From Pontimonas sp. (GTDB lineage Bacteria; Actinomycetota; Actinomycetes; Actinomycetales; Microbacteriaceae): 18,826 nt of DNA. Below are positions 1-8,200 of this stretch, piece after piece. The position numbers were made by a program, and so were the translations under genes. Under the pieces are notes generated by a model. It was not told the origin of the DNA and ran no database searches. It saw only the letters and a program-made list of their open reading frames with translations. Position 1 is the first letter of the stretch. Each line of letters begins with the position of its first letter. The stretch lies in assembly GCA_021741925.1 (NCBI GenBank), contig JAIOWW010000009.1, positions 1-18,826 on the forward strand. Reading direction: 5' to 3'.

Positions 1-52
1 CAACTTCAACTTTTTCCTGGCGCCCACCTGCGCGCACAACCGCGTAAACCAC
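1..52 (-). CDS. rplU: 50S ribosomal protein L21, N-terminal fragment (gene runs off the window)
   Basis: Only the first 17 codons are inside the window. Reading the minus strand from a GTG at 52, the peptide begins M-VYAVVRAGGRQEKVEV, which matches the conserved start of bacterial L21, a protein of the large ribosomal subunit. An imperfect Shine-Dalgarno (AAGGCAGG) lies about 9 nt upstream of the GTG. The position just downstream of rne on the same strand agrees with the common actinobacterial order rne-rplU-rpmA-obg (known synteny, recalled rather than searched). The rest of the gene, and presumably rpmA, lie beyond position 1. The main uncertainty is only that the match is short. Confidence 0.9.
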   Translation of the reverse strand, partial: MVYAVVRAGGRQEKVEV

Positions 53-258
53 GATGAAAACCTGCCTTGTTACCTAGAAAGTGAGTGTGCCAAGAGAATT
101 TACGAAAACAGCACCGAGGGTCAAGAATAGACCATTGCTCTGTCCTGGGCAACCTGCAGTGTCATCAGCCGAACCAACCCCGGAGAACCAGGTTCTTGTC
201 ATCCATCAATTCGGCCACCAGGAAGCCCGAGTAACCATCCAGGGATGCTCCTGGCGCC
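53..258 (-). other. rne-rplU intergenic region with micro-ORFs
   Basis: These 206 bases between the rne stop and the rplU start hold the rplU promoter and no full-length gene. A 13 bp palindrome (AGAACCAGGTTCT, 184-196) could form a 5 bp stem, but no T-run follows, so it is not a convincing terminator. Two tiny minus-strand ORFs, 206-165 (13 codons) and 165-121 (14 codons), overlap at TGATG. They could be chance or the remains of an older reading frame. I assign them no function. Confidence 0.4.
97..124 (-). promoter_or_regulatory. Candidate promoter of rplU
   Basis: On the minus strand a -35 box TTGACC (119-124) is separated by 16 nt from a -10 box TAAATT (97-102). This would start transcription near position 90 and give a leader of about 38 nt before the rplU GTG. 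The -35 matches the sigma-70 type consensus at 5 of 6 bases and the -10 at 4 of 6. It would let the ribosomal protein operon be transcribed independently of rne. Assigned by eye only. Confidence 0.5.
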
Positions 259-2265
259 CTACCCGCTGGTCGCTCGGCGACGACGCTTCGACGTTCCGGG
301 GGCTGGAGGCTCGGGGAGCGCCGCTAAGACGGAGTCCAAGATCTCTGGCTTCTTCATCGCCGTTTTCTTGTTCCCGCGAGGGGCCTTCACTGCGGGCGTC
401 GGCTCTTCAGCAACGGTGGTGGAGCCGTGCCCGACGGTGCTCTTCGCAATTTGGGCAATCGCGTTTCTCGCGTCATCGGTGATCTGGTGCGGCGCGACCG
501 CTGGCTGCGACGAACTTGCGGGTTTGCGCTTCTTCGAGGGCGCATTGTCCGAGCGCGACTTCGACACAGGCTCATGGTGAACTAACAGTCCCCGACCTTG
601 GCACACGTCGCACGTCTCGCTGAAGGTCTCCAAGAGCCCCAGACCCAGCTTCTTTCTGGTCATTTGAACCAGACCCAGGCTGGTGACCTCAGCGACCTGG
701 TGCTTCGTGCGATCTCGGCCCAAGCACTCCATCAATCTCTGCAAAACGAGATCACGGTTAGATTCGAGCACCATGTCGATGAAGTCGACGACAATAATTC
801 CGCCGATATCGCGCAAACGAAGCTGGCGAACAATTTCCTCCGCGGCTTCCAAGTTGTTCTTGGTGACGGTTTCTTCGAGATTTCCGCCAGACCCCACAAA
901 CTTCCCTGTGTTGACGTCGACGACCGTCATCGCTTCTGTGCGGTCAATGACCAACGAACCACCACTGGGCAACCAGACCTTACGGTCCAAGGCCTTCGCG
1001 ATTCCCTCGTTAACCCGATACTCGACAAAAGGATCTGGGCTGGCGGTGTATTCCTCCATCCGGGCAATCAGATCGGGCGCAACCTGGGTGAGGTACTTCT
1101 CAATGGTCTTGGCGGCATGTGAGCCGGAAATCACAATCTTTTGGAAGTCCTCATTGAACACGTCACGAATAATCTTGACGAGCAAATCTGGTTCGGAGTG
1201 AAGCAGCGCTGGCGCTTGCGCCTTCTCTGCTTGAGCCGACAATTCCTGCCACTGTTGCTGAAGGCGCTCCACGTCACCTGTGAGCTGCTCCTCGGTGGCA
1301 CCTTCGGCGGCGGTGCGCACAATGACACCCGCACTCTCTGGGAGTACCTGCTTCAAGATTGCCTTGAGGCGTGAGCGCTCTTTGTCCGGCAGTTTGCGCG
1401 AAATTCCATTCATTGCGCCACCGGGCACATACACGAGGTAGCGACCGGGGAGGCTGATCTGGCTGGTCAACCTTGCTCCCTTGTGTCCGACAGGGTCTTT
1501 GGTGACCTGGACGAGCACGGTGTCCCCGGTTTTGAGCGCCAACTCAATGCGACGAGGGCCAGTTGCGCCACCCTCGGCAGCTGCCTCCCAGTCAACTTCA
1601 CCGGAATACAGCACGGCGTTCCGACCGCGACCAATGTCAACGAAGGCAGCTTCCATACTGGGCAGGACGTTTTGAACACGACCGAGGTACACGTTGCCAA
1701 TCAGACTGGATTCTTCTGAGCGAGCAACATAGTGCTCGACTACAACGTTGTCTTCGAGAACAGCAATCTGTGTACGGTCAGTTGTTTCACGAACCACCAT
1801 GACCCTGTCAACGCTTTCTCGGCGCGCTAGGAACTCAGTCTCGGTCACGGTGCCGCGACGGCGACTTCCCTCTCTCCCATCACGGCGGCGTTGACGCTTG
1901 GCCTCGAGACGAGTCGATCCTCGAACCTTCTGGGGTTGACCAGAGTCCACTGATTCCGAGGGCTTCTTCTCGTCGGTCAGTGGCTTTCGGTTTGCCCGCG
2001 AGCGACGCCTGACAACCTTGTCCCCGTCTGTGGCTTCCGGTCCTGGTGTCCAGGTGGGAAACAATCCGGGGTCCGGTGCTTGAAACACTAAGGACGTTGT
2101 GGTCGGGGCAACCGGCTTCTCGGCTTTGGTGGCGGCAGGCTTAGTAGCCTCCGGCGCTTTCGTGGCAGCAGGGGCCTTCTTTGCGGGCTTTTCTGCTACG
2201 GCCTTCTTCGCGGCGGGAGCCTTCTTTTCAGGCTTCGTATCGTCTTCTTTTTTTCGTGTCACCAT
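259..2265 (-). CDS. rne: Ribonuclease E/G family endoribonuclease
   Basis: Endoribonuclease that cleaves single-stranded A/U-rich RNA in mRNA decay and rRNA/tRNA maturation. I chose the ATG at 2265 (668 aa) because AGGAG lies 10 nt upstream. An in-frame ATG at 2391 would add 42 residues, but it sits inside a leader hairpin and has no such site. Residues 1-150 are a low-complexity Lys/Ala/Pro and then Arg-rich arm, probably disordered and RNA-binding. An S1-like domain spans about 183-270. The catalytic DNase I-like part carries the two metal-binding aspartates, D450 (in VVDVNTG) and D494 (in IVVDFIDM), spaced as in E. coli D303/D346. The zinc-link motif C552-x2-C555 follows. A roughly 100-residue basic tail ends in four arginines. 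It is shorter than mycobacterial RNase E. It is divergent from the VKOR gene and probably autoregulated through its leader. Confidence 0.95.
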   Translation of the reverse strand: MVTRKKEDDTKPEKKAPAAKKAVAEKPAKKAPAATKAPEATKPAATKAEKPVAPTTTSLVFQAPDPGLFPTWTPGPEATDGDKVVRRRSRANRKPLTDEKKPSESVDSGQPQKVRGSTRLEAKRQRRRDGREGSRRRGTVTETEFLARRESVDRVMVVRETTDRTQIAVLEDNVVVEHYVARSEESSLIGNVYLGRVQNVLPSMEAAFVDIGRGRNAVLYSGEVDWEAAAEGGATGPRRIELALKTGDTVLVQVTKDPVGHKGARLTSQISLPGRYLVYVPGGAMNGISRKLPDKERSRLKAILKQVLPESAGVIVRTAAEGATEEQLTGDVERLQQQWQELSAQAEKAQAPALLHSEPDLLVKIIRDVFNEDFQKIVISGSHAAKTIEKYLTQVAPDLIARMEEYTASPDPFVEYRVNEGIAKALDRKVWLPSGGSLVIDRTEAMTVVDVNTGKFVGSGGNLEETVTKNNLEAAEEIVRQLRLRDIGGIIVVDFIDMVLESNRDLVLQRLMECLGRDRTKHQVAEVTSLGLVQMTRKKLGLGLLETFSETCDVCQGRGLLVHHEPVSKSRSDNAPSKKRKPASSSQPAVAPHQITDDARNAIAQIAKSTVGHGSTTVAEEPTPAVKAPRGNKKTAMKKPEILDSVLAALPEPPAPGTSKRRRRATSG

Positions 2266-2312
2266 CGCTGGTGTACTCCTCACAGATTCCCTGGCACCAC
2301 TGGCTGGGAACA

Positions 2313-2395
2313 CATTGCGCTTTGGCAATGCGCGCGAACGCGCATTGAAAAAACTAGGTTGTCGGGGTTGTCCCCGTATTCGGATGGTCATCCGA
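2313..2395 (-). promoter_or_regulatory. Structured 5' leader of rne (stacked and competing hairpins)
   Basis: Read on the minus strand, the leader has four possible stems. One is 6 bp with a 4-nt loop at 2380-2395 (TCGGAT/ATCCGA). One is 5 bp at 2363-2376 (CGGGG/CCCCG). One is a perfect 9 bp stem, CAATGCGCG/CGCGCATTG, with a TTCG loop at 2326-2347. The last is a 6 bp stem, CATTGC/GCAATG, at 2313-2330 that reuses the CATTG arm of the third. The last two therefore exclude each other. Only about 45 nt separate this block from the rne Shine-Dalgarno. In E. coli, RNase E controls its own mRNA through 5'UTR hairpins; a similar role here is inference. Confidence 0.5.
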
Positions 2396-2443
2396 GAAAT
2401 CTTGTGGTGGCGCGTCGTCGTCTTTGGCGATTGCGCTAGACCC

Positions 2444-2472
2444 AGTATCGCACACCGTCACCTAATTCTCAC
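2444..2472 (-). promoter_or_regulatory. Candidate promoter of rne
   Basis: On the minus strand GTGAGA (2467-2472) is followed after 17 nt by GATACT (2444-2449), preceded by TGC, which gives an extended -10 form. Each box matches the consensus at 4 of 6. Transcription would start near 2437 and include all the leader hairpins in a UTR of about 170 nt. By-eye call. Confidence 0.35.
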
Positions 2473-2479
2473 GGGGTGC

Positions 2480-2495
2480 TGTCATAATCAGCACG
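2480..2495 (+). promoter_or_regulatory. Extended -10 promoter giving a leaderless VKOR mRNA
   Basis: TGTCATAAT at 2480-2488 is an extended -10 box (CATAAT, 5 of 6 matches). Only six bases separate it from the GTG at 2495, so the expected transcription start falls on or next to the start codon. No convincing -35 or Shine-Dalgarno is present, which fits a leaderless transcript, common in actinobacteria. Confidence 0.5.
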
Positions 2496-3088
2496 TGAAT
2501 TACCCCACGAGACGCGCGACCGGCATGGGCCTCTTCATGATGCTGAGCGGTCTTGGTGGCTGGTTCGCAGCACTCGTGTTGGCCAGAGAGGGCTACCAGC
2601 TCGCCTTGACGGGTGAGAAGCCCAGTTGCGATATCAATCCGTTCTTCTCCTGTGGGAATGTCATGCAGAGCTGGCAGGCCACACTCTTCTTTGACACCCC
2701 CAACCAGCTCTATGGAATTGGTGGGTATGCCGTAGTAGCGGTCATTGGTGCCGCAATGCTCAGCGGTTCCACCTTCCGACGCGGTTTCTGGGTATTCACC
2801 ACCGTGGGACTTCTCGCGGCTTATCTCTGGCTGATGTGGATGTTCTACCAGGCAGTCTTCGTCATCGGATTCCTATGCCTCTATTGCATGGCGGTATGGG
2901 CAATCCACATGATCCTCTGGTGGGTCTTCCTGCCATGGGCCATGAAGCAAGGAATGCTCGGATCATCGCCTCGCCTGAAGAAACTGGGAGCTCAGTGGCT
3001 GCCCTACAGCTGGATCCTGATCGTGATTAACTACGCCGTGATCGGCTTGTCGATCTTGATTCAGTTCCCCCTGCTGTTTTCGGTTTAG
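2495..3088 (+). CDS. Vitamin K epoxide reductase (VKOR) family membrane protein
   Basis: Integral membrane oxidoreductase that, by analogy with other bacterial VKOR proteins, re-oxidises a periplasmic/extracytoplasmic DsbA-like partner and passes electrons to a quinone, replacing DsbB. From the GTG at 2495 it has 197 residues. Both expected cysteine pairs are visible: C45 and C53 in the first extracytoplasmic loop (C-x7-C, ending PFFSCG) and the redox CLYC motif at 128-131. At least four hydrophobic segments can be seen, near residues 12-30, 75-90, 98-145 (two) and 170-195. There is no fused thioredoxin domain. An internal ATG at 2525 is a possible alternative start; I prefer the GTG because of its position relative to the -10 box. 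The 3' end overlaps the convergent ndk by 4 nt. No DsbA-like partner is encoded in the window. Confidence 0.9.
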   Translation: MNYPTRRATGMGLFMMLSGLGGWFAALVLAREGYQLALTGEKPSCDINPFFSCGNVMQSWQATLFFDTPNQLYGIGGYAVVAVIGAAMLSGSTFRRGFWVFTTVGLLAAYLWLMWMFYQAVFVIGFLCLYCMAVWAIHMILWWVFLPWAMKQGMLGSSPRLKKLGAQWLPYSWILIVINYAVIGLSILIQFPLLFSV

Positions 3089-3507
3089 GACTTAAACCAC
3101 AGAGACAGTTCGCGCTCAGCGGTCTCAGGAGAGTCGCTCGCGTGGATGAGGTTTTGCTGAACTGCTAGACCCCAGTCGCGGCCAAGGTCACCGCGAATGG
3201 TGCCGGGGGCAGCTTGGGTGGGATCCGTCGCCCCACACAGTGAACGGATGCCCTCGATAACCCGGTGGCCCGCCACGCGGATTGCCACAACAGGACCAGA
3301 CTCCATAAAGGTCACCAGAGGGTCATAGAAGGGCTTGCCCTCGTGCTCGGCATAGTGAGCGCTCAAAAGGTCCCGATCAGGTTGAACCATGCGGATGTCC
3401 ACCAGTTGATACCCCTTGGACTCAATCCGGGACAGGATTTCGCCGGTCAAGTTTCTCGCAACACCGTCGGGCTTGATGAGAACGAGAGTTTCCTGGGCTG
3501 CAGACAT
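3085..3507 (-). CDS. ndk: Nucleoside diphosphate kinase
   Basis: Transfers the gamma phosphate between nucleoside tri- and diphosphates through a phosphohistidine, balancing NTP and dNTP pools in the cytoplasm. The 140-residue length is normal for the family. The N-terminus has the ETLVLIKPDGV signature, and the active-site histidine is H122 in the NLIHASDSPE motif, followed by the usual ELSLWF end. The ATG at 3507 is preceded by AAAGGAG at 8 nt spacing, a near-ideal site. It is the last gene of the ileS-folC-DUF4233-ndk run, 36 nt after the preceding stop. Its TAA overlaps the stop of the convergent VKOR gene by 4 nt, leaving no room for a terminator hairpin between them. Confidence 0.97.
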   Translation of the reverse strand: MSAAQETLVLIKPDGVARNLTGEILSRIESKGYQLVDIRMVQPDRDLLSAHYAEHEGKPFYDPLVTFMESGPVVAIRVAGHRVIEGIRSLCGATDPTQAAPGTIRGDLGRDWGLAVQQNLIHASDSPETAERELSLWFKS

Positions 3508-3543
3508 TCAGCGGGCTCCTTTGTGTGACGTGTGAATTCGAGC

Positions 3544-3894
3544 CTACTGGCTTGACTCAGGCCTTTGTCTATCCAGCATCGGGCCTCGAATGGCCCCAAA
3601 CACCCAGAAAGCAACCATGACCGCACACGACAGTCCAATCGCCACATCCCACAGGAAACTTCCCAACAGAATGAGCTGAACCACGTGGCCCGCAATCTGA
3701 CCCAAGGGGTATCGCACGGTGCGATAGAGCACAACCAAGACGAGAAACGCCACCAGCGCGCCCGCGAGAACCACCTGTGGGCTATAGAGGCGAAGCCCGT
3801 TGAGGACTAGCGCACCAAAAAACACCACCACCATTTCTAGCCCCAGAGCAATCTGGAGTAGCGACTCTGTAGCAGTCTTGTCCCTCTTAGCCAT
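3544..3894 (-). CDS. DUF4233 domain membrane protein
   Basis: Small hydrophobic protein of 116 residues with about four predicted membrane segments (roughly residues 12-32, 38-58, 64-82 and 84-104), a basic N-terminus (MAKRDK) and a polar C-terminal tail. Sequence style and the position between folC and ndk match the actinobacterial DUF4233 family, whose function is not established as far as I know. Its ATG lies inside the end of folC (8 nt overlap), so it is probably translationally coupled to FolC. A role linked to folate or nucleotide metabolism would be guilt by association only; no catalytic motif is visible. Confidence 0.8.
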   Translation of the reverse strand: MAKRDKTATESLLQIALGLEMVVVFFGALVLNGLRLYSPQVVLAGALVAFLVLVVLYRTVRYPLGQIAGHVVQLILLGSFLWDVAIGLSCAVMVAFWVFGAIRGPMLDRQRPESSQ

Positions 3895-5230
3895 CTGTCA
3901 ATCCTCCTCGCACCTCACCGATGAGAGTGATCGAACCCGTCACGATCACACCACCTTCGAAGCCGGAAAGCTCTTTGGCTCGCTCGAGGGCTGAGTGCAC
4001 ATCACCTCTCGAGTCCACCCTGTCCGGCCCGGCAACAGCGGACACAGCGTCGGCGAGGTCTGAGACCGAGATTGCTCGGTCAGACTGAGACTGGGTCACC
4101 ACAAAATGATCCACCACCGGGTCAAGGGCCTCCACAATGCCGATCACATCCTTCTCCTGAAGGATTCCCAGTACACAAATCAACCGGGGGAAGCTAAAGG
4201 AACCCATCAGAGCTCGACACAGCGCCTCGGCGCCATGAGGGTTGTGAGCTGCGTCCACAATCACCGTGGGGTGATGGTCGATGATCTGCAAGCGCCCGGG
4301 ACTGCTTGAGAGCAAAATGCCATCCTCGACAACTTCCGCTCCCAAGGGCGCCTCGCCGTTACCCAGGAAAGACTCCACTGCGGCAATCGCCAGTGCGGCG
4401 TTATCGGCCTGGTGCTCACCAAAAAGCGGCAGCCCAAGATTTCGATACTCGCCGGCAATACCGGAGACCCCCAAAACCTGCCCACCCACAGCCTGCTCAA
4501 CACTCGTGAGGTGGAAGTCTCGCCCCAAAACCCGAAGCGTTGCTTCAGAAAGCTCGCACGCTCGGAGGATTTCTTCCATGGCATCCTCGCTTTGCACCGC
4601 GCTCACAACGCGAGACGCCGGCTTCACGATGCCGGCTTTGGTACGAGCAATCTCGCGGATTGTGTCTCCCAACAACTCAGCATGGTCCATCGCTATCGGG
4701 GTGAGAACTGCGACGTCAGCGACGACCACGTTGGTCGCGTCCCATTCGCCACCCATTCCCACTTCTACTACCGCAACGTCAACAGGAGCATCGGCAAAAC
4801 AGGCGAAGGTGAGGACCGTGAGTGCTTCATAAAAAGTCAGCGGGGGTTCTGAGTTGGCCAGGAGTTCTGCATCCACCATCTGAAGAACCGGCTCGACATC
4901 GGCCCAGTTATCAGCGAGCATCCGGTCAGTGATGGGTTCACCATCAATCATGATTCGCTCATTCAGACGGTGGAGGTGGGGGGACGTCATCAACCCCACC
5001 CGGAGACCGTGAGATCGAAGCAGGCTTTCCGTGATTCGTGCGGTCGAGGTTTTCCCGTTGGTTCCGGCGATATGGATCACGCCATACATGCGCTGCGGGT
5101 CACCCAATAGTTCGACAGCACGCCTCGTTGCTTCGAGTCTCCGCTTCGGTGTTCCCTCACCTATTCGCGCGTACAGGGCTTCCTCTACTGCCAAGGCAGC
5201 CTCGCGGTCTTCAGGGGAGAAATCAGCCAC
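3887..5230 (-). CDS. folC: Bifunctional dihydrofolate synthase / folylpolyglutamate synthase
   Basis: Mur-ligase-like ATP-dependent enzyme. It adds glutamate to dihydropteroate to make dihydrofolate, and extends polyglutamate tails on folates. It has 447 residues, a normal length. The nucleotide-binding loop GTNGKTS is at 56-62, the MTSPHLHRLNERI folate-loop segment at about 81-93, VEVGMGGEWDATN at 155-167, and the C-terminal domain signature DAAHNPHG at 326-333. Whether both activities are present cannot be read with certainty from sequence; the bifunctional name follows bacterial convention. The start is a GTG that overlaps the last codons of ileS by 8 nt and has only a weak GAAAG upstream, so translation is probably coupled to ileS. 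The 3' end overlaps the DUF4233 gene by 8 nt. Confidence 0.95.
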   Translation of the reverse strand: MADFSPEDREAALAVEEALYARIGEGTPKRRLEATRRAVELLGDPQRMYGVIHIAGTNGKTSTARITESLLRSHGLRVGLMTSPHLHRLNERIMIDGEPITDRMLADNWADVEPVLQMVDAELLANSEPPLTFYEALTVLTFACFADAPVDVAVVEVGMGGEWDATNVVVADVAVLTPIAMDHAELLGDTIREIARTKAGIVKPASRVVSAVQSEDAMEEILRACELSEATLRVLGRDFHLTSVEQAVGGQVLGVSGIAGEYRNLGLPLFGEHQADNAALAIAAVESFLGNGEAPLGAEVVEDGILLSSSPGRLQIIDHHPTVIVDAAHNPHGAEALCRALMGSFSFPRLICVLGILQEKDVIGIVEALDPVVDHFVVTQSQSDRAISVSDLADAVSAVAGPDRVDSRGDVHSALERAKELSGFEGGVIVTGSITLIGEVRGGLTDG

Positions 5231-8200
5231 TGTGTGACACTTTCACACGAATCTTTGAGTTCTCCCCCACAGCCAATGCTCCCTCGGCATCCTCCAAGGG
5301 CATGAGTTCAATGGTGAGCGACAGCGTCTCGGAGGCCACCATGTCCCGGTGAGCCATGAGGGCGTCCCGAGCGGCCTCATCGACTTCGAGAACCGTGGTG
5401 ATGCGATCGGAAACATCCAAACCGGCGTTCTTGCGTTCTTGTTGGATAGCTCGAATGGCATCACGTGCAAGACCCTCGGCAGCAAGCTCAGGTGTGACGG
5501 TCGTATCTAGCAGAACAAACCCACCACTGCCCAAGAATTGGACCGCCGTATCTTCACCCTCTGAGGTGAACTCGAGAATGTATTCACCTTCTTCGAGGGC
5601 AAGGCCGGCAACGCTCACCACACCACCATCTAGGGACCAGTCGCCGGCTTTAGCCGCCTGAATAATGCTCTGCACCTGAGACCCAACGCGGGGACCGAGA
5701 ACCCTTGATTGCGGGATTAGCTTCTTGCCAATTCCCAGCTCCTGGGCGACCTGCTCGTCGAGCTCTCTCGTGGTCACCTGTTTCACATTGAGCTCATCGG
5801 CAAGAATGTCGAGGAATCCCTCCACCCCGGACACTCCCTCTGTGACAATGGTCAGGTTCTTGAGCGGCAAACGCACCCGCAGTCCATGAGCTTTCCGCAG
5901 AGCCAAGCCCGCTGAAGCAACATCGCGAACCGTGTCCATGGCGGAGACCAAGAGGTCATCACCGGGGAACTCTGACGCCTCGGGCCAATCAGTCAGGTGG
6001 ACACTCTCGCCACCGGTGAGGCCCCGCCACACCTCCTCTGTCACCAGAGGCGCCAAGGGAGCTGCAAGCCTGGACAGCGTTTCCAACACCGTGTAGAGAG
6101 TGTCGAGTGCGTCGGTGTCGGTTCCATCCCAGAACCTTTCGCGACTGCGCCGGACATACCAATTGGTCAGAACATCGGCGAAGTCACGCAAAGCGGCAGC
6201 GGCCATCGGCGAATCGAGAGACTCAAACTCGCTGGTCGTAACCTGAATCAAGTTCTGGGTTTTTGCCAAGATGTAGCGATCCAGGACATGGGAAGAATCC
6301 GTACGCCATACCGGTGTGTGATCCCCGATGTACAAACTGAGGAAGTAATACGTGCTCCAGTACGGCAGTAAGAACTGGCGCACAGCCTCACGAATACCTT
6401 CCTCGGTGACAACCAGATTTCCGCCGCGGATGACAGAACTTGACATCAAGAACCAGCGCATCGCGTCGGCGCCATCGCGCTCAAACACTTCGGACACATC
6501 GGGGTAGTTCCGGAGACTCTTGGACATCTTCTGACCATCAGAGCCCAAAACGATGCCGTGAGAGATGACCTGTTTGAACGCGGGGCGGTCAAACAGGGCG
6601 GTAGCCAAAATATGCATCGTGTAGAACCAGCCACGGGTCTGTCCGATGTATTCGACGATGAAGTCAGATGGGTTGTGGGAATCAAACCAGTCGTGATTCT
6701 CAAACGGGTAATGCACCTGCGCAAACGGCATGGACCCGGAATCAAACCACACATCCAACACATCGGGGATACGGCGCATCATCGATTTCCCGCTCGGATC
6801 ATCGGGGTTGGGCCGCACTAGTTCGTCAATTGCTGGGCGGTGAAGATCTTCTGGCTTCACCCCGAAATCACGCTCGAGCTCCTCGAGGGACCCATACACA
6901 TCGATGCGGGGGAAGTCTGGGTTATCGCTCTTCCAAACAGGAATCGGGGAACCCCAGTACCTGTTGCGCGAGATGGACCAGTCCCTGGCATTGGAAAGCC
7001 ATTTACCAAACTGGCCGTCTTTGACGTTGGCGGGAACCCACGTGATCTCTTCGTTCAACTCGAGCATGCGGTCACGAATCTCGGTAACACGAACGAACCA
7101 ACTGGACACTGCCTTGTAAATCAGCGGGGTGCGACAGCGCCAGCAATGCGGGTAGGAGTGGTCATAGGAGCGCTCCGCAAACAGTCGCCCACTCGAACGG
7201 AGGAGGCCGGTCAACGTCTTGTTGGCATCAAATACTTGCAGGCCCGCCACATCGGTGACCTGCTCCAGGAACCGACCCGCGTCGTCAACGGAGATGACGA
7301 CCGGGATTCCTGCCTCAGCGCAGGTCACCTGGTCGTCTTCACCATAGGCCGGTGCCTGGTGGACGATGCCGGTGCCCTCACCTGTGGCGACGTACTCTGC
7401 CACCAGAATCTGCCACGCGTTCTCGAGACCCCAGGCTTCCCGGTCCGCGTAGTAGTCAAAGACTCGCTCGTAGTGAATTCCTGCAAGCTCAGCGCCCGTG
7501 ACGCGCCTGGTGATGGCGGCCGTCGCGTCAGCGAGCTCTGCGTAACCAAGCTCCTTGCGGTAGTTGACGATTGTGTCCTCCGCAAGGAGGTAGTTCGCGC
7601 CAGAGTGAAGGGCATCGGGTCCCGCCGGAACAAGTGCATAGGTTATCTCTGGCCCCACCGCAAGAGCAGCATTCGTCGGCAGAGTCCACGGGGTGGTCGT
7701 CCAGGCCAGAGCCAGTACTCCCTCCAGCCCAGCAGCCTGAGCCTTCTCACCGCGGAGCGGGAACGTCACGGTCACCGACTGGTCTTGGCGTGGTTTGTAG
7801 ACGTCATCATCCATGCGCAACTCGTGGTTGCTCAGCGGGGTTTGATCCCGCCAGCAATACGGCAAAACGCGGTAGCCCTCATAAGCGAGACCTTTGTCGT
7901 GAAGCTGCTTGAAGGCCCAAATGACGCTCTCCATAAAGGTGATGTCGAGAGTCTTGTAATCATTCTCGAAGTCAACCCACCTGGCTTGCCGGGTCACATA
8001 CTCCTGCCACTCTGCGGTGTAGCGCAGGACAGAATCTCTTGCGGCCTGGTTAAAGGCTGCGATTCCCATCTCCTCGATTTGGCTCTTGTCGGTGATGCCC
8101 AGCTGACGTTCCGCTTCGAGCTCGGCTGGCAACCCGTGAGTGTCCCAGCCAAAACGTCGGTGAACCTGCTTTCCCCGCATGGTGTGAAAACGGGGGAAAA

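Noticed and set aside
2266..2391. 42-residue N-terminal extension of RNase E/G from an ATG at 2391
   Set aside because: The ATG at 2265 has a good AGGAG site, and the extension runs through leader hairpins with non-conserved residues.
2099..2494. N-terminal extension of the VKOR frame into the rne region
   Set aside because: It overlaps the antisense of rne, and its Ala/Phe-rich content is the reverse of the rne Lys/Ala repeat; the leaderless GTG at 2495 fits better.
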